Positions 16,224 to 26,384 are shown, counted from the stretch's first letter. The stretch is DNA of 64,000 nucleotides from Flavobacterium sp. (GCA_012837155.1 CP051546.1:79724-143723); one strand, 5' to 3'. Notes: generated by a model from the letters alone, not told the origin. Numbers and translations: made by a program.

Positions 16224-19200
16224 TTATTTTGTGATTGCTATTTTCGTTTTTATCTCGTCAAATTCTATTTCGATTCCCTCGCTAATAGTCTCTTGAAAAA
16301 TCAATGTTTCTGTTAATGTTTCCGACTTAATATAGGCCTCATTTGCATTGACCGCTTTTTCTAAATCGGAATTTTTTTGCAAATGTACTTTAATTTTGTC
16401 AGTAACCTCAAAACCAGAATCTTTTCTTATATTCTGAATTCTGTTTACCAATTCTCTTGCAATTCCTTCGCCTTTTAATTCCTCTGAAATAGTAATATCT
16501 AACGCAACCGTTATTCCGTTAGAGTTGGCGACTAACCATCCTTCAATATCTTGCGAAGAAACGGTCACATCTTCCAATGATAAATTTATGCTATTTCCAG
16601 CAATTACAAGCAATAGCGTTCCGTCGCTTTCCAGTTGACTGATTTGCCCTTGAGACAACTGTTGTATCTCTTTGGAAATCAAGTTAATATCCTTTCCAAA
16701 CCGAGGACCAAGTGTCTTAAAATTGGGTTTAATTTGTTTTACCAAAATCCCAGAAGCGTCATCCAAAATCACAATTTCCTTGACGTTAACTTCGGCTTTT
16801 ATAAGGTCAGAAATAGCCTCAATTTCAGCACGCTGACTCTCGTCAAGTACTGGTATCATTACCTTTTGCAAAGGTTGACGTACCTTAATCATTTCCTTTT
16901 TTCGAAGCGACAAAACCAAGGATGAAATGGTTTGCGCCTTCTGCATTTTGCTCTCCAACGATTTATCAACAAAGTTTCCAACATATTTTGGAAATTCCGC
17001 CAAATGTACTGAATCAAATTTTTCCGACTGTGTTGCCAATGTTAAATCGCTGTAAAGCTTGTCCATAAAGAAAGGAGCGATTGGTGCACCCAGTTTGCTT
17101 ATGGTCAATAAACAGGTATATAAAGTCTGGTAAGCCGCAATTTTATCTTGTGCATATTCGCCTTTCCAGAAACGACGGCGACACAAACGAACGTACCAAT
17201 TACTCAAATTTTCTTGCACAAATTCCGAAATCGCACGAGCCGCTTTTGTAGGCTCGTAATCTGCATACGCCTCATCAACCACTTTTATCAACGTATTCAA
17301 TTCGGAAATAATCCATTGATCAATTTCTGGTCTTTTGTTTAACGGAATTTCCGCTTCGGCATACGTAAATTTATCGATGCTAGCATACAACGCAAAGAAC
17401 GAATAGGTGTTGTATAATGTTCCAAAGAATTTACGGCGAACCTCAGCAATCCCTTCTAAATCGAATTTTAAATTGTCCCAAGGATTCGCATTCGAAATCA
17501 TATACCAACGCGTAGCATCCGGTCCATATTCGTTTAATGTTTCAAATGGATCGACAGCATTCCCCAAACGCTTAGACATTTTTTGTCCGTTTTTATCTAA
17601 AACCAAACCATTTGAAACTACATTTTTATACGCTACTTTATCGAAAACCAAGGTGGAGATGGCGTGTAATGTATAAAACCAACCGCGTGTTTGATCAACG
17701 CCTTCGGCAATAAAATCTGCAGGAAAATCTTTGTTTTCGTCAATTTTATCTTTGTTTTCAAAAGGATAATGCCATTGTGCATAAGGCATTGAACCCGAAT
17801 CAAACCAAACGTCAATCAAATCGGATTCCCGTTTCATGGGTTTTCCCGAGGCAGAAACCAAGGTAATTTCATCGACTACATTTTTATGCAAATCAACTAA
17901 ATCATAATTTGCTTCAGACATATTTCCAATTTCGAAACCTTTGAAAGGATTTTCTTTTTGGAAACCAGCCGTAATGGCTTTTTCGATTTCGTTGTACAAT
18001 TCTTCAACAGAACCTATCAAAATTTCTTCCGTCCCTTCTTCGTTTCTCCAAATAGGCAACGGAATTCCCCAAAAACGAGAGCGTGATAAATTCCAGTCGT
18101 TGGCGTTTTTCAACCAATTCCCGAAACGTCCTTCTCCAGTTGCTTTTGGTTTCCAATTGATGGTTTCGTTCAAATCGAACATTCTATCTCTGACTTCCGT
18201 GATTTTGATAAACCAGGAATCCAGCGGATAATATAAAATGGGCGTGTCCGTTCTCCAGCAATGTGGGTAACTGTGCACGTATTTCTCCACTTTAAACGCT
18301 TTATTTTCTTCTTTTAATTGGATGGCAATTTCCACATCGACAGAGCGTTCAGGAATTTCGCCTTCGGTATAATATTCGTTTTTAACGTATTTTCCAGAAT
18401 AATTCCCTAAACTACCAATGAATTTTCCTTGTAGATTAACTAATGGAACTGGATTACCGTTTTCGTCTAAAACCAACATTGGCGGAACTTCTGGAATCGC
18501 TTCTTTGGCAACTTTCGCATCATCAGCTCCAAAGGTTGGCGCGGTGTGTACAATTCCTGTTCCGTCTTCAGTAGTTACAAAATCTCCTGAAATTACTCGG
18601 AAAGCATTTTCTGGATTTTGATAAGGCAAAGTTAATTGCATCAATTGTTCGTAACGTATTCCAACTAAATCGGAACCTTTACATTCGGCTAGGATTTGGT
18701 ACGGAATTTTCTTGTCTCCTTCTTTGAAATTTTCAAAATCTGAAGCTTCAGTACTAGCAAAAAATCCTTTCGAAAATTGTTTTCCAACTAAGTTTTTAGC
18801 CAATATTACATTCGAAGGTAAAAAAGTATATTGATTGAAAGTTTTAACCAACACATAATCAATTTTTGGACCAACTGTCAATGCCGTGTTTGAAGGTAAA
18901 GTCCAAGGTGTTGTTGTCCAAGCCAAGAAATAAACATCTCCAAAACCTTGAAGGAAACTTGGTAAAGTTTCAGGTAATGATTTAAATTGAGCAACAATGG
19001 TAGTATCCGTTACATCGCGGTAACTGCCTGGCTGGTTGACTTCGTGCGAAGATAATCCTGTTCCTGCTTTCGGCGAATAGGGCTGAATCGTGTAGCCTTT
19101 ATACATCAAATCCTTGTTGTAGATTTGTTTCAAAATCCACCAAACGCTCTCCATATACTTGGATTTGTATGTAATGTATGGATCTTCCATATCTACCCAA

Positions 19201-19625
19201 TAGCCCATTTTTTCGGTCAAATCGTTCCACACATCAGTGTAACGCATCACGGTTTTTTTACAAGCTTCGTTGTATTCGGCTACGGAAATGGTTTTTCCAA
19301 TGTCTTCTTTAGTAATTCCTAATGCGGCTTCTGTGCCTAATTCTACTGGCAAACCATGCGTATCCCAGCCTGCTTTACGCTTTACTTGGAATCCTTTTTG
19401 GGTTTTATAACGGCAAAATATATCTTTAATCGCACGCGCCATCACGTGATGAATTCCGGGCAATCCATTTGCCGAAGGTGGTCCTTCAAAAAAAACGAAT
19501 GGTGGGTTGCCTTCGCGAGTGGTTACACTCTTCTCGAAAATGTTTTCTTTTTTCCAAAAATCAAGCACTTCCGACGCCACCGCAGGCAGGTTAAGTCCTT
19601 TGTATTCAGTAAATTTTATGCTCAT
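16224..19625 (-). CDS. ileS: isoleucyl-tRNA synthetase (long, IleRS2-like)
   Basis: 1133 residues, the length of the eukaryote-like IleRS2 group. The ATP-binding signature, normally HxGH, reads GIHH at residues 57-60 (PSANGLPGIHHVMARAIKD). KMSKRLGNAVDPFE is present in the second half, and the editing domain holds TTTPWTLPSNTAL. It charges tRNA-Ile. The first and third positions of the signature are swapped relative to HxGH; published work on IleRS2 links this GxHH arrangement to very high mupirocin resistance (from memory). It heads a unit with the dksA-like gene. Confidence 0.96.
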   Translation of the reverse strand: MSIKFTEYKGLNLPAVASEVLDFWKKENIFEKSVTTREGNPPFVFFEGPPSANGLPGIHHVMARAIKDIFCRYKTQKGFQVKRKAGWDTHGLPVELGTEAALGITKEDIGKTISVAEYNEACKKTVMRYTDVWNDLTEKMGYWVDMEDPYITYKSKYMESVWWILKQIYNKDLMYKGYTIQPYSPKAGTGLSSHEVNQPGSYRDVTDTTIVAQFKSLPETLPSFLQGFGDVYFLAWTTTPWTLPSNTALTVGPKIDYVLVKTFNQYTFLPSNVILAKNLVGKQFSKGFFASTEASDFENFKEGDKKIPYQILAECKGSDLVGIRYEQLMQLTLPYQNPENAFRVISGDFVTTEDGTGIVHTAPTFGADDAKVAKEAIPEVPPMLVLDENGNPVPLVNLQGKFIGSLGNYSGKYVKNEYYTEGEIPERSVDVEIAIQLKEENKAFKVEKYVHSYPHCWRTDTPILYYPLDSWFIKITEVRDRMFDLNETINWKPKATGEGRFGNWLKNANDWNLSRSRFWGIPLPIWRNEEGTEEILIGSVEELYNEIEKAITAGFQKENPFKGFEIGNMSEANYDLVDLHKNVVDEITLVSASGKPMKRESDLIDVWFDSGSMPYAQWHYPFENKDKIDENKDFPADFIAEGVDQTRGWFYTLHAISTLVFDKVAYKNVVSNGLVLDKNGQKMSKRLGNAVDPFETLNEYGPDATRWYMISNANPWDNLKFDLEGIAEVRRKFFGTLYNTYSFFALYASIDKFTYAEAEIPLNKRPEIDQWIISELNTLIKVVDEAYADYEPTKAARAISEFVQENLSNWYVRLCRRRFWKGEYAQDKIAAYQTLYTCLLTISKLGAPIAPFFMDKLYSDLTLATQSEKFDSVHLAEFPKYVGNFVDKSLESKMQKAQTISSLVLSLRKKEMIKVRQPLQKVMIPVLDESQRAEIEAISDLIKAEVNVKEIVILDDASGILVKQIKPNFKTLGPRFGKDINLISKEIQQLSQGQISQLESDGTLLLVIAGNSINLSLEDVTVSSQDIEGWLVANSNGITVALDITISEELKGEGIARELVNRIQNIRKDSGFEVTDKIKVHLQKNSDLEKAVNANEAYIKSETLTETLIFQETISEGIEIEFDEIKTKIAITK

Positions 19626-19706
19626 TTTATCCTTTTCTTAAATCGTGGTGCGAAAGTAAGGAATTTAAGTAAACAGGCAAAAGGCAAAAGGCAAAAGTTA
19701 TTAGAT

Positions 19707-20420
19707 TTAGGCAAAAACTGCTGCCAAAACGTCTAAAGATTTTGGTTTTCTGAAACCGTCAAGATGAATACTGTAATAATCAATCAAGATTTTTAAAACG
19801 ATTTGCCGTTCGATCACGTGAAAGGTTTTCTGGGCATTGTCGAATTTTAAAGAAATCACTTTTTTAAAGAGGTTGGTTTCGTGCTCACTAAGAGAGTTAA
19901 TGCCGTGAAACGACGTAAAAACACCTTCTTTTGTGTCGAAAAAAGGAAATTCTATTTCGGAAATATCCGGGTAAAAACCGAGGTATTTCGTGATTTCGAG
20001 CATTAAAATCAAATGAAAATTAGCCGTTTCATCGTGATTGTCGAGCCAGAACAAAGCCGTTTCTAAAAAGGCGAAGAGGTGTTCGTTTTTCTCCTCTTCG
20101 TGAATAGAATGATGTAGAATTTCTGAAACAAACATGACAATGGTGCTCTTGAAAATATCAGAATGTATCGTTTGAAAAGGCATCGCAATTTTGATTTCCT
20201 TGAAATTCTCTAAGTTTCCTTTATTCTTGTGAACGGCTTCGATTTCGAGAATCGTGAGTGGCTGGAAATAAGCGATTTTTTGGTTTGCTTTTCGGGAAGA
20301 AAAAGCGTCTCGTACAAAATAGGTTTTTAAACCATTAGATTGTGTAAAGCATTTTACAATCAAGCTTTTCTCTTGGTATTTGAGGGAGGAAATGACAATG
20401 GCTTTAGTTTTGACTAACAT
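19707..20420 (-). CDS. recO: DNA repair protein RecO
   Basis: 237 residues. The N-terminal OB-fold begins MLVKTKAIVISSLKYQEKSLIVKCFTQ, typical of RecO, followed by a helical domain. The zinc-binding cysteines of some RecO proteins are absent, as is common in Bacteroidetes. RecO loads RecA on gapped DNA with RecF and RecR. The 81 bases to ileS contain three tandem copies of GGCAAAA (about 19676-19697). Confidence 0.88.
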   Translation of the reverse strand: MLVKTKAIVISSLKYQEKSLIVKCFTQSNGLKTYFVRDAFSSRKANQKIAYFQPLTILEIEAVHKNKGNLENFKEIKIAMPFQTIHSDIFKSTIVMFVSEILHHSIHEEEKNEHLFAFLETALFWLDNHDETANFHLILMLEITKYLGFYPDISEIEFPFFDTKEGVFTSFHGINSLSEHETNLFKKVISLKFDNAQKTFHVIERQIVLKILIDYYSIHLDGFRKPKSLDVLAAVFA

Positions 20421-20482
20421 ATTAATTACGAAATTTGAATTACGAAATTACGATTTGAAATTTGTAATTCAAATTTCATAAT

Positions 20483-22771
20483 TTATCTAATTATCATTAC
20501 TTTTTTGACTTTTGTTTCTCCTCCGTCTTGTGCTGCAACAAAAATCAAATACACACCAGAAGCTACTTTGTATTTTCCAAAAGCAGTAGTATCCCATTCT
20601 ATTGTTCCTCCTTCGGACGTTGTTTCGTGAACCAAATTGCCTTCGATATCAGTAATTTTTACATTGGCTTTATCTAACAATCCTGTTATTTTTACGGTTC
20701 CTTCGTATTCTGGGCGTACGGGATTTGGGTACACATAGACATTATTTAAATCCTCATTGGCATTAGTTGCAGTCCCTTTAAAAGAGACCAATCCTTTGGC
20801 TGTGGCAATAAAAACTTCGCCTGTGGTATTGTTAATGTCAATATCATTAATGGTATTGCTTGACAATGGCGAATTTGTTTCGGTAAAATGGTATTTAGTT
20901 TCCTGCCCGTCTGGCGAGACTAAGAATATTCCGGAATCAGCAGTCCCAATCCATTTATTATTGGCACCATCTACGACAATATCAGTAATAAATTGTTCGT
21001 ACATTAGTTCCTGCGCTAGACCATTCTCTAAAATAATAATTGGATTTGCTGTTAATTGACTGTCCGTTTGAAAACTATTTACGCTAGACAAAATCCTTAA
21101 TCCTTTTGTAGTTCCTATCCAAAGTTGATTTCTTGTATCTTCGGCTATCGCTCTAACATCAAAAGCTGGTAAATTCCCCTTGTCAGGACCAAAAGTTATC
21201 TTTTTAAATTTATTAATAGACTCATTAAACCCTATTAAACCATCCGTATTTGTGCACCACCATTTGGTACTATTTTTATCGACTATCATTCGCCCCATAC
21301 TTGTGCTAATACTTTTAACTAAAATACCGTCCAATGAAAAACTTTGCCATTGTCCATTAGCTTTCAACTCTTTTAATCCCTCTTTAACAAGACTGTTATT
21401 GACCCATAAATTTCCGGATTGGTCAAAAGCTCCTCCATTAATTCTTACATCATTGTGATAACCCGGAATAAAAGAAATTTCATCTAATTTACTATTCGTT
21501 TGATTGTATAAAAAAATGGGCACATCATCTTCTATTTTTAACAATCCCGAATATGAGCTTCCCATATATACTTCGCTTTCTTTATTAGGATTTATGATAA
21601 CTCTACATATCGATTTAGCTTCGAGTACCTTTTCGTAAGGGATATTGAGCCAGCCTGAAGTGCTAAATTTACTTATCCCATAACTATCTAAGGGATATGG
21701 ATTATAAGTTGCTGAATAATCCCCATAAACAGCCCAAAGCGAAGTTGAAGCCGTTTGAATAGCAAAAATATTATTCCTAAAAGGACCTATTGGCGTGCTA
21801 TTTTCAAAAGCCGAAGCAACAGAAATTGTCGTGCTTATTAATCCATTTTCTTTTGTGCCTATATAAATGACATCGCCAATGCTTGTGGCACAGGTAAAAC
21901 TAGGATTTATTCCCGTTATTTGACTACTATCTACACGACGAACAAGAACCATTTGATTATTGTAAACATAAACACTTTTAGAAGTGGTTATTATCAAATA
22001 ATTTCCAGCCATTCGCATATCGACTGCGGCTTGAGGAAGTTGTAAATAGCCTGTAAAAGTATCAATCCCTAAATTGTATTTATGAATATATCCTGAGGTA
22101 TTTATTGCTATTAGCTCCGTATCGAAAGCTTCTACACTTGACCAATTCCCTGCGGCAATCTTAGTCCATTGATTAAAATCTATTAGATTTTTACTTGTAA
22201 CAACAGCTTTTCTAATCCCATTATTTGTAGATGCATAAATAAACCCGTTGAAAACCGTGGTTTGAGTAACACTTATCTCGGCACCATTATCGCCAATAAA
22301 AAAGGTGTCGCCAAACTGCATCGTAGCTAAATTGAATTGAACAATTCCAAAATCACAAGAAATATAAACGATTCCATTATATTCCATAAAATGATTGATT
22401 TTTTTTATGTTCGAAGGCAATTGTTTATTGATGATGTCAACTACATTTAATATCGTTTTATCGGCTTCGTTGATTACAATCATCAAACCATTTTCGTATC
22501 CCACAAGTGTTTTATGAAAACTAGGACTGTGATACAAAGAGGTAATCATTTGACCCGAAAGTCCATCAATAGTGTTTGTGGTTTTTATTTGATTTGTGCT
22601 TGTATTTTTTGAAAATAAAGCGTTTTCCGATGCCGCTACAATTGCATCAGGTAACTGGGATACATCTTTGATTTCATTATAGGAAAAATAGCCTTGCCAC
22701 AACAATTTATTTTGGGCAAAACCCATTTGTATAACAGCCAGAAACACAAAATACAAAAACCTTTTTTTCAT
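20483..22771 (-). CDS. porZ: PorZ-like beta-propeller protein with type IX secretion sorting domain
   Basis: About 762 residues from the ATG at 22769-22771 (MKKRFLYFVFLAVIQMGFAQ is a clear signal peptide); the longer frame to 22852 adds an implausible N-terminus. The body contains repeated propeller blades of two-component-regulator type (WIGTTKGLRIL, KWIGTADSGIFLV). The C-terminus is a Por secretion tail: NVYVYPNPVRPEYEGTVKI, ending VKKVMIIR. In Porphyromonas, PorZ delivers anionic LPS to the type IX sortase complex; the flavobacterial homologue is assigned by architecture. It lies next to recO. Symbol is tentative. Confidence 0.8.
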   Translation of the reverse strand: MKKRFLYFVFLAVIQMGFAQNKLLWQGYFSYNEIKDVSQLPDAIVAASENALFSKNTSTNQIKTTNTIDGLSGQMITSLYHSPSFHKTLVGYENGLMIVINEADKTILNVVDIINKQLPSNIKKINHFMEYNGIVYISCDFGIVQFNLATMQFGDTFFIGDNGAEISVTQTTVFNGFIYASTNNGIRKAVVTSKNLIDFNQWTKIAAGNWSSVEAFDTELIAINTSGYIHKYNLGIDTFTGYLQLPQAAVDMRMAGNYLIITTSKSVYVYNNQMVLVRRVDSSQITGINPSFTCATSIGDVIYIGTKENGLISTTISVASAFENSTPIGPFRNNIFAIQTASTSLWAVYGDYSATYNPYPLDSYGISKFSTSGWLNIPYEKVLEAKSICRVIINPNKESEVYMGSSYSGLLKIEDDVPIFLYNQTNSKLDEISFIPGYHNDVRINGGAFDQSGNLWVNNSLVKEGLKELKANGQWQSFSLDGILVKSISTSMGRMIVDKNSTKWWCTNTDGLIGFNESINKFKKITFGPDKGNLPAFDVRAIAEDTRNQLWIGTTKGLRILSSVNSFQTDSQLTANPIIILENGLAQELMYEQFITDIVVDGANNKWIGTADSGIFLVSPDGQETKYHFTETNSPLSSNTINDIDINNTTGEVFIATAKGLVSFKGTATNANEDLNNVYVYPNPVRPEYEGTVKITGLLDKANVKITDIEGNLVHETTSEGGTIEWDTTAFGKYKVASGVYLIFVAAQDGGETKVKKVMIIR

Positions 22772-22831
22772 TATTTGCATAAATATTGGTTCACAAATAT
22801 AACACAAACGAAAGTAACAGAAGTTTGTTAT

Positions 22832-22880
22832 ATAAAAAATGCCTTCTATCATCCCGAATACTCGTGATGATAGAAGGCAT
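22832..22880 (-). terminator. strong terminator after gdhA
   Basis: A perfect 15-bp inverted repeat, 22839-22853 with 22866-22880, separated by 12 bases. On the minus strand it is followed by TTTTTTATA. It lies between gdhA and the porZ-like gene. Confidence 0.9.
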
Positions 22881-22900
22881 TTATTTTAATAGGAATGAAG

Positions 22901-24244
22901 TTATACTACGCCTTGAGCTAACATAGCATCGGCTACTTTTACAAATCCTGCAATATTGGCCCCTTTTACATAGTCAACATAACCTGTTGCATCAGAACCA
23001 TATTTTACGCACGAAGCATGAATATTAAGCATAATCTCTTTTAATCTTTCGTCTACTTCTTCAGAAGTCCAACTTAATCTTAAAGAATTTTGAGACATTT
23101 CAAGCCCTGAAGTGGCAACTCCTCCAGCATTAGAAGCTTTGCCTGGAGAAAACAACAGTTTTGCTTTTTGAAAAACAATTACCGCTTCAGGAGTTGTAGG
23201 CATATTTGCTCCTTCAGCCACGCAAATACAACCATTGGCAACAAGCAATTTTGCCTCCTCTTCATTTAATTCATTTTGAGTAGCACATGGCAATGCTACA
23301 TCACATTTTACCTCCCAAGGACGTTTTCCCGCTACGTATTTTGCATTTGGATATTTTGCAAGATAATCGCTAATTCTTCCTCTTAATTCGTTTTTGATTT
23401 TCATTATGTAAGCCAATTTATCCGAATCTATTCCGTCTGCATCGTAGATATATCCAGCAGAATCAGACATTGTAACGACTTTTCCTCCTAATTGGGTTGC
23501 TTTTTCGGCAGCATATTGCGCTACATTTCCTGAACCCGAAACAACGACTGTTTTTCCTGAAAAACTATTTCCTTTAGTAGCTAGCATACTTTGAGCAAAA
23601 TAAACCGCTCCATATCCCGTGGCTTCTGGCCTAATCAATGAACCTCCAAAAGAAATTCCTTTACCAGTCAACACTCCTGTAAATTCGTTTCTCAGTCTTT
23701 TATATTGTCCAAACATATAGCCCACTTCTCTTCCTCCTACTCCAATATCTCCAGCAGGAACATCAGTATTTGCGCCAATATGTTTCGATAATTCTGTCAT
23801 AAACGCTTGACAAAAACGCATTACCTCATTATCTGATTTTCCTTTTGGGTCAAAATCGGCACCGCCTTTTCCACCACCCATCGGCAATGTGGTTAAACTA
23901 TTTTTGAAAGTTTGCTCGAAAGCAAGAAACTTCAAAATACTCAAATTTACCGAAGGATGAAAACGAATTCCTCCTTTGTATGGTCCAATAGCCGAATTCA
24001 TTTGAATGCGATACCCTCTATTTACTTGAGTTTCTCCCTTATCATCAATCCAAACCACTCTAAAAATAATGATTCGATCTGACTCGACCATTCTTTCTAA
24101 AAGCATTTTGTTTTGGTATTTTTTATTTTCTTCAATAAATGGAATTACTGTTTCGGCAACTTCCAAAACTGCTTGCATAAACTCTGGCTCGTTTGGGTTT
24201 TTTTTGGCAACCGAATCGATAAAAGTAGTAATACTTTGTGACAT
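22901..24244 (-). CDS. gdhA: glutamate dehydrogenase, NADP-type
   Basis: About 447 residues from the ATG at 24242-24244 (MSQSITTFIDSVAKKNPNEP); the frame extends to 24292 but its extra residues overlap a promoter-like TATATTTG at 24299-24292. The catalytic lysine region is LPMGGGKGGADFDPKGKSDNE, and the coenzyme motif is SGSGNVAQYAAEKA. Length and sequence match the hexameric NADP-dependent anabolic class. It makes glutamate from ammonia and 2-oxoglutarate. Confidence 0.96.
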   Translation of the reverse strand: MSQSITTFIDSVAKKNPNEPEFMQAVLEVAETVIPFIEENKKYQNKMLLERMVESDRIIIFRVVWIDDKGETQVNRGYRIQMNSAIGPYKGGIRFHPSVNLSILKFLAFEQTFKNSLTTLPMGGGKGGADFDPKGKSDNEVMRFCQAFMTELSKHIGANTDVPAGDIGVGGREVGYMFGQYKRLRNEFTGVLTGKGISFGGSLIRPEATGYGAVYFAQSMLATKGNSFSGKTVVVSGSGNVAQYAAEKATQLGGKVVTMSDSAGYIYDADGIDSDKLAYIMKIKNELRGRISDYLAKYPNAKYVAGKRPWEVKCDVALPCATQNELNEEEAKLLVANGCICVAEGANMPTTPEAVIVFQKAKLLFSPGKASNAGGVATSGLEMSQNSLRLSWTSEEVDERLKEIMLNIHASCVKYGSDATGYVDYVKGANIAGFVKVADAMLAQGVV

Positions 24245-24291
24245 GATTATTGGATTATTAACGTTTAAGAAAACGTTTTCGTTAGTATGCA

Positions 24292-24299
24292 CAAATATA
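24292..24299 (-). promoter_or_regulatory. putative -7 element of gdhA
   Basis: Minus-strand TATATTTG is an exact TAnnTTTG match, about 48 bases before the chosen gdhA start. No TTG lies at 17-23 bases upstream. Confidence 0.4.
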
Positions 24300-24492
24300 C
24301 ATTATTATAAAAATAACTAGTACTTTTTTTTCAATTCGATAATAGAATTATCTTTTAATTATCTAATTCTCTAAAAATGGGCTATTTTGGACCTATTTCA
24401 AACTATTTTTTTAAATTCTTCTTAAGGAAACAAGAATTTGTTTGTAGACTTTTTATTGTCCCTAATTTAAAAAACACCTGTTTCGACCTAAT

Positions 24493-24825
24493 TCAATTGA
24501 TTTCCTCCCGAATATTATTCTCATAAACCCTTAAACCGTAAAAAAATGACACTAAAACACTCCAAATTAAACCCAACAGCGCATACCAAAAAAGGTTCTA
24601 CTGGAAATGTTGCGAAAAGGAATCCTGATTAAACGGATTGCTATCGCAAGACACGAATAAAAGCGAATTTTTCAATTGAAACATTAAAAAAATCATTAAA
24701 ATTGGGTTAATCCGAACTAATAGGTGTCTAAATATATGATTGATAAATATCACTCACACAAATACCAGTAGAACCACAAAATAAAAAACCAATGTTTTTT
24801 CATCTGACTTAAAACAATTATTCAT
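24493..24825 (-). pseudogene. decayed small membrane-protein gene with two in-frame stops
   Basis: One minus-strand frame runs 110 codons from ATG 24825 to TGA at 24493-24495, interrupted only by TGA at 24754-24756 (codon 24) and TAG at 24598-24600 (codon 76). The protein has two hydrophobic segments: TLVFYFVVLLVFV-stop-VIF, and NLFWYALLGLIWSVLVSFFY near the end. Both stops are one G-to-A change from TGG, and Trp would suit both contexts. No function is recognised. The breaks are substitutions, unlike the homopolymer indels elsewhere. Nothing else was found in the 24300-24931 gap. Confidence 0.5.
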
Positions 24826-24931
24826 GATGCTTTTCAGTTATATCTATAAAAGTTACGGTTATTGATGCTAATAGAACAATTATTATGCTATGTTTTTATA
24901 TATTTGTCAAGATTTGAAATTTAAATTCCCC

Positions 24932-25735
24932 ATGTTTAAACACGCTATCTTTTATTTATTCATTTCAATTGGGTTTTCAAATATCGTTCATGCGCAATTT
25001 GGATTTTCTCATGAAATTGGGGTTATTGCTGGTCCAGTAGCCTTTCAATCAGATTATGGAGAGCGTTATAATTTATCTACAAATGCAGGTAATACTGGAT
25101 ACGGAATTGGGATTATTCATTATTTGAATTTTTCCTACAAGGCAGATTGCAACTGTTATACGCCTGACACTTATTTTAACGATCACTTCAAATTAAGAAG
25201 CGAATTATCATACAATAAAACAGAACTTGAAAACTTTGGACAATGGGTAGCTCTTAGCCACACTGGTCTTGGAGCGGATCAATTGCGAGCAATGAGAGGA
25301 AGCACAGCCGTTACTAATATAGGAATGCAACTAGAATATTTCCCATTTAGTATTCGTCAATTTACAGCAACCATAGGAAGTTTGGGGCCGTTTGTCAGCC
25401 TTGGAGGACAGTTTAGTTTTTATAACGCGAAAGCCTCTTCTACACTTGGTCCTTTAGGCACACCTTTAACTACATTTCCTAAATATTTAGTCCCCTCAGA
25501 TGGACGACCTTATGGATTTTCTACTGAAAGTGGCTCGGTTTGGTCTATAGTTTCAAGTGTAGGAACGCGCTATAAACTTACCCCTTTGTCTGACTTGATG
25601 GTCGATTTACGATTTCAATATTATTTTTCAGACTGGGTTGACGGAATCAACCAAAACAAAGCTCTTTTTAAGGAAAACAAAGCCAATGACTGGTTAGTTT
25701 GGTTTAATGTTGGATATATTTATTACTTACAATAG
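24932..25735 (+). CDS. THC0290_0291 family protein, exported
   Basis: 267 residues from ATG 24932 (MFKHAIFYLFISIGFSNIVHAQ, a signal peptide); an upstream ATG at 24890 would place non-hydrophobic residues ahead of it. The mature part, FGFSHEIGVIAGPVAFQSDYG then NAGNTGYGIGIIHYLNFSYKADCNCYT, matches the named flavobacterial family of unknown function. Its alternating-strand pattern and aromatic C-terminus (WLVWFNVGYIYYLQ) suggest an outer-membrane beta-barrel, which is inference. Confidence 0.85.
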   Translation: MFKHAIFYLFISIGFSNIVHAQFGFSHEIGVIAGPVAFQSDYGERYNLSTNAGNTGYGIGIIHYLNFSYKADCNCYTPDTYFNDHFKLRSELSYNKTELENFGQWVALSHTGLGADQLRAMRGSTAVTNIGMQLEYFPFSIRQFTATIGSLGPFVSLGGQFSFYNAKASSTLGPLGTPLTTFPKYLVPSDGRPYGFSTESGSVWSIVSSVGTRYKLTPLSDLMVDLRFQYYFSDWVDGINQNKALFKENKANDWLVWFNVGYIYYLQ

Positions 25736-25741
25736 CCGCAT

Positions 25742-25780
25742 AAAGGATTCTCGCAAAGCAAAGCTTTGAGAAAATCCTTT
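25742..25780 (+). terminator. hairpin after THC0290_0291 gene
   Basis: AAAGGATT (25742-25749) and AATCCTTT (25773-25780) with adjoining CTC/GAG pairs form a stem; only a short T-rich stretch follows. Confidence 0.5.
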
Positions 25781-25851
25781 TGATTTTTATATGCACAAAA
25801 TCATTCTTCAAAAGTAGAAGATTACAATTTGATGATGCCAATAAAAAACGC

Positions 25852-26307
25852 TTACAAAAATTTGCGAATACTCATCATAATCCCAATATGAACTCCTTCG
25901 TGAAAATTATTAAAAACCATAGCCCCCTCGGCACTTGTTAAAACAAATCCTGTTGAAGTAGGGTATTCTTGAAAATTTTCGAAAACTTTATTTTCAAAAT
26001 CTTCTTTCGTTTTTTCGATAGTTTTAAACAATAACCTTTTGATTTCATCCACTTCAGACTGCGTTACCTCCCGTTCTGGCTGGGTTCCTTTTCTGTATTT
26101 TTCGACTAATTCATCTGAAACCATCATAGGCAATCCCGATAATTTATAAACCAATAGTTGTTGCGTTACAATGATATGAGCAATATTCCAAATTAAATTA
26201 TTGCTAAATCCTTCGGGGATTTTGTTGAGTTGCTCTAGAGAATAATTTTCTAGAAATTTTGACACCATAGTTCTACTTGTGGTGTTTACATCAAATGTTT
26301 GCTTCAT
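25852..26307 (-). CDS. DinB-family protein
   Basis: About 151 residues from the ATG at 26305-26307 (MKQTFDVNTTSRTMVSKFLENY); the frame allows starts up to 26376. Metal-binding His residues of the DinB four-helix bundle are seen in WNIAHIIVTQQL and FHEGVHIGIMM. The family includes thiol transferases and many proteins of unknown role. Divergent from the ArsC-like gene. Confidence 0.8.
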   Translation of the reverse strand: MKQTFDVNTTSRTMVSKFLENYSLEQLNKIPEGFSNNLIWNIAHIIVTQQLLVYKLSGLPMMVSDELVEKYRKGTQPEREVTQSEVDEIKRLLFKTIEKTKEDFENKVFENFQEYPTSTGFVLTSAEGAMVFNNFHEGVHIGIMMSIRKFL

Positions 26308-26384
26308 TTTTTTTAAATTTTCGATAAAATACTCATTTTCCATATCAAATGAATTTTCTTTGTACAAAGAAATCATCGTTTATT

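Noticed and set aside
19676-19697. Three GGCAAAA repeats as a CRISPR-like or regulatory array
   Set aside because: The unit is only 7 bases with no spacers; a simple tandem repeat is enough.
24890-24931. Upstream start for the THC0290_0291 protein
   Set aside because: It would put polar residues before a clear signal peptide beginning at ATG 24932.
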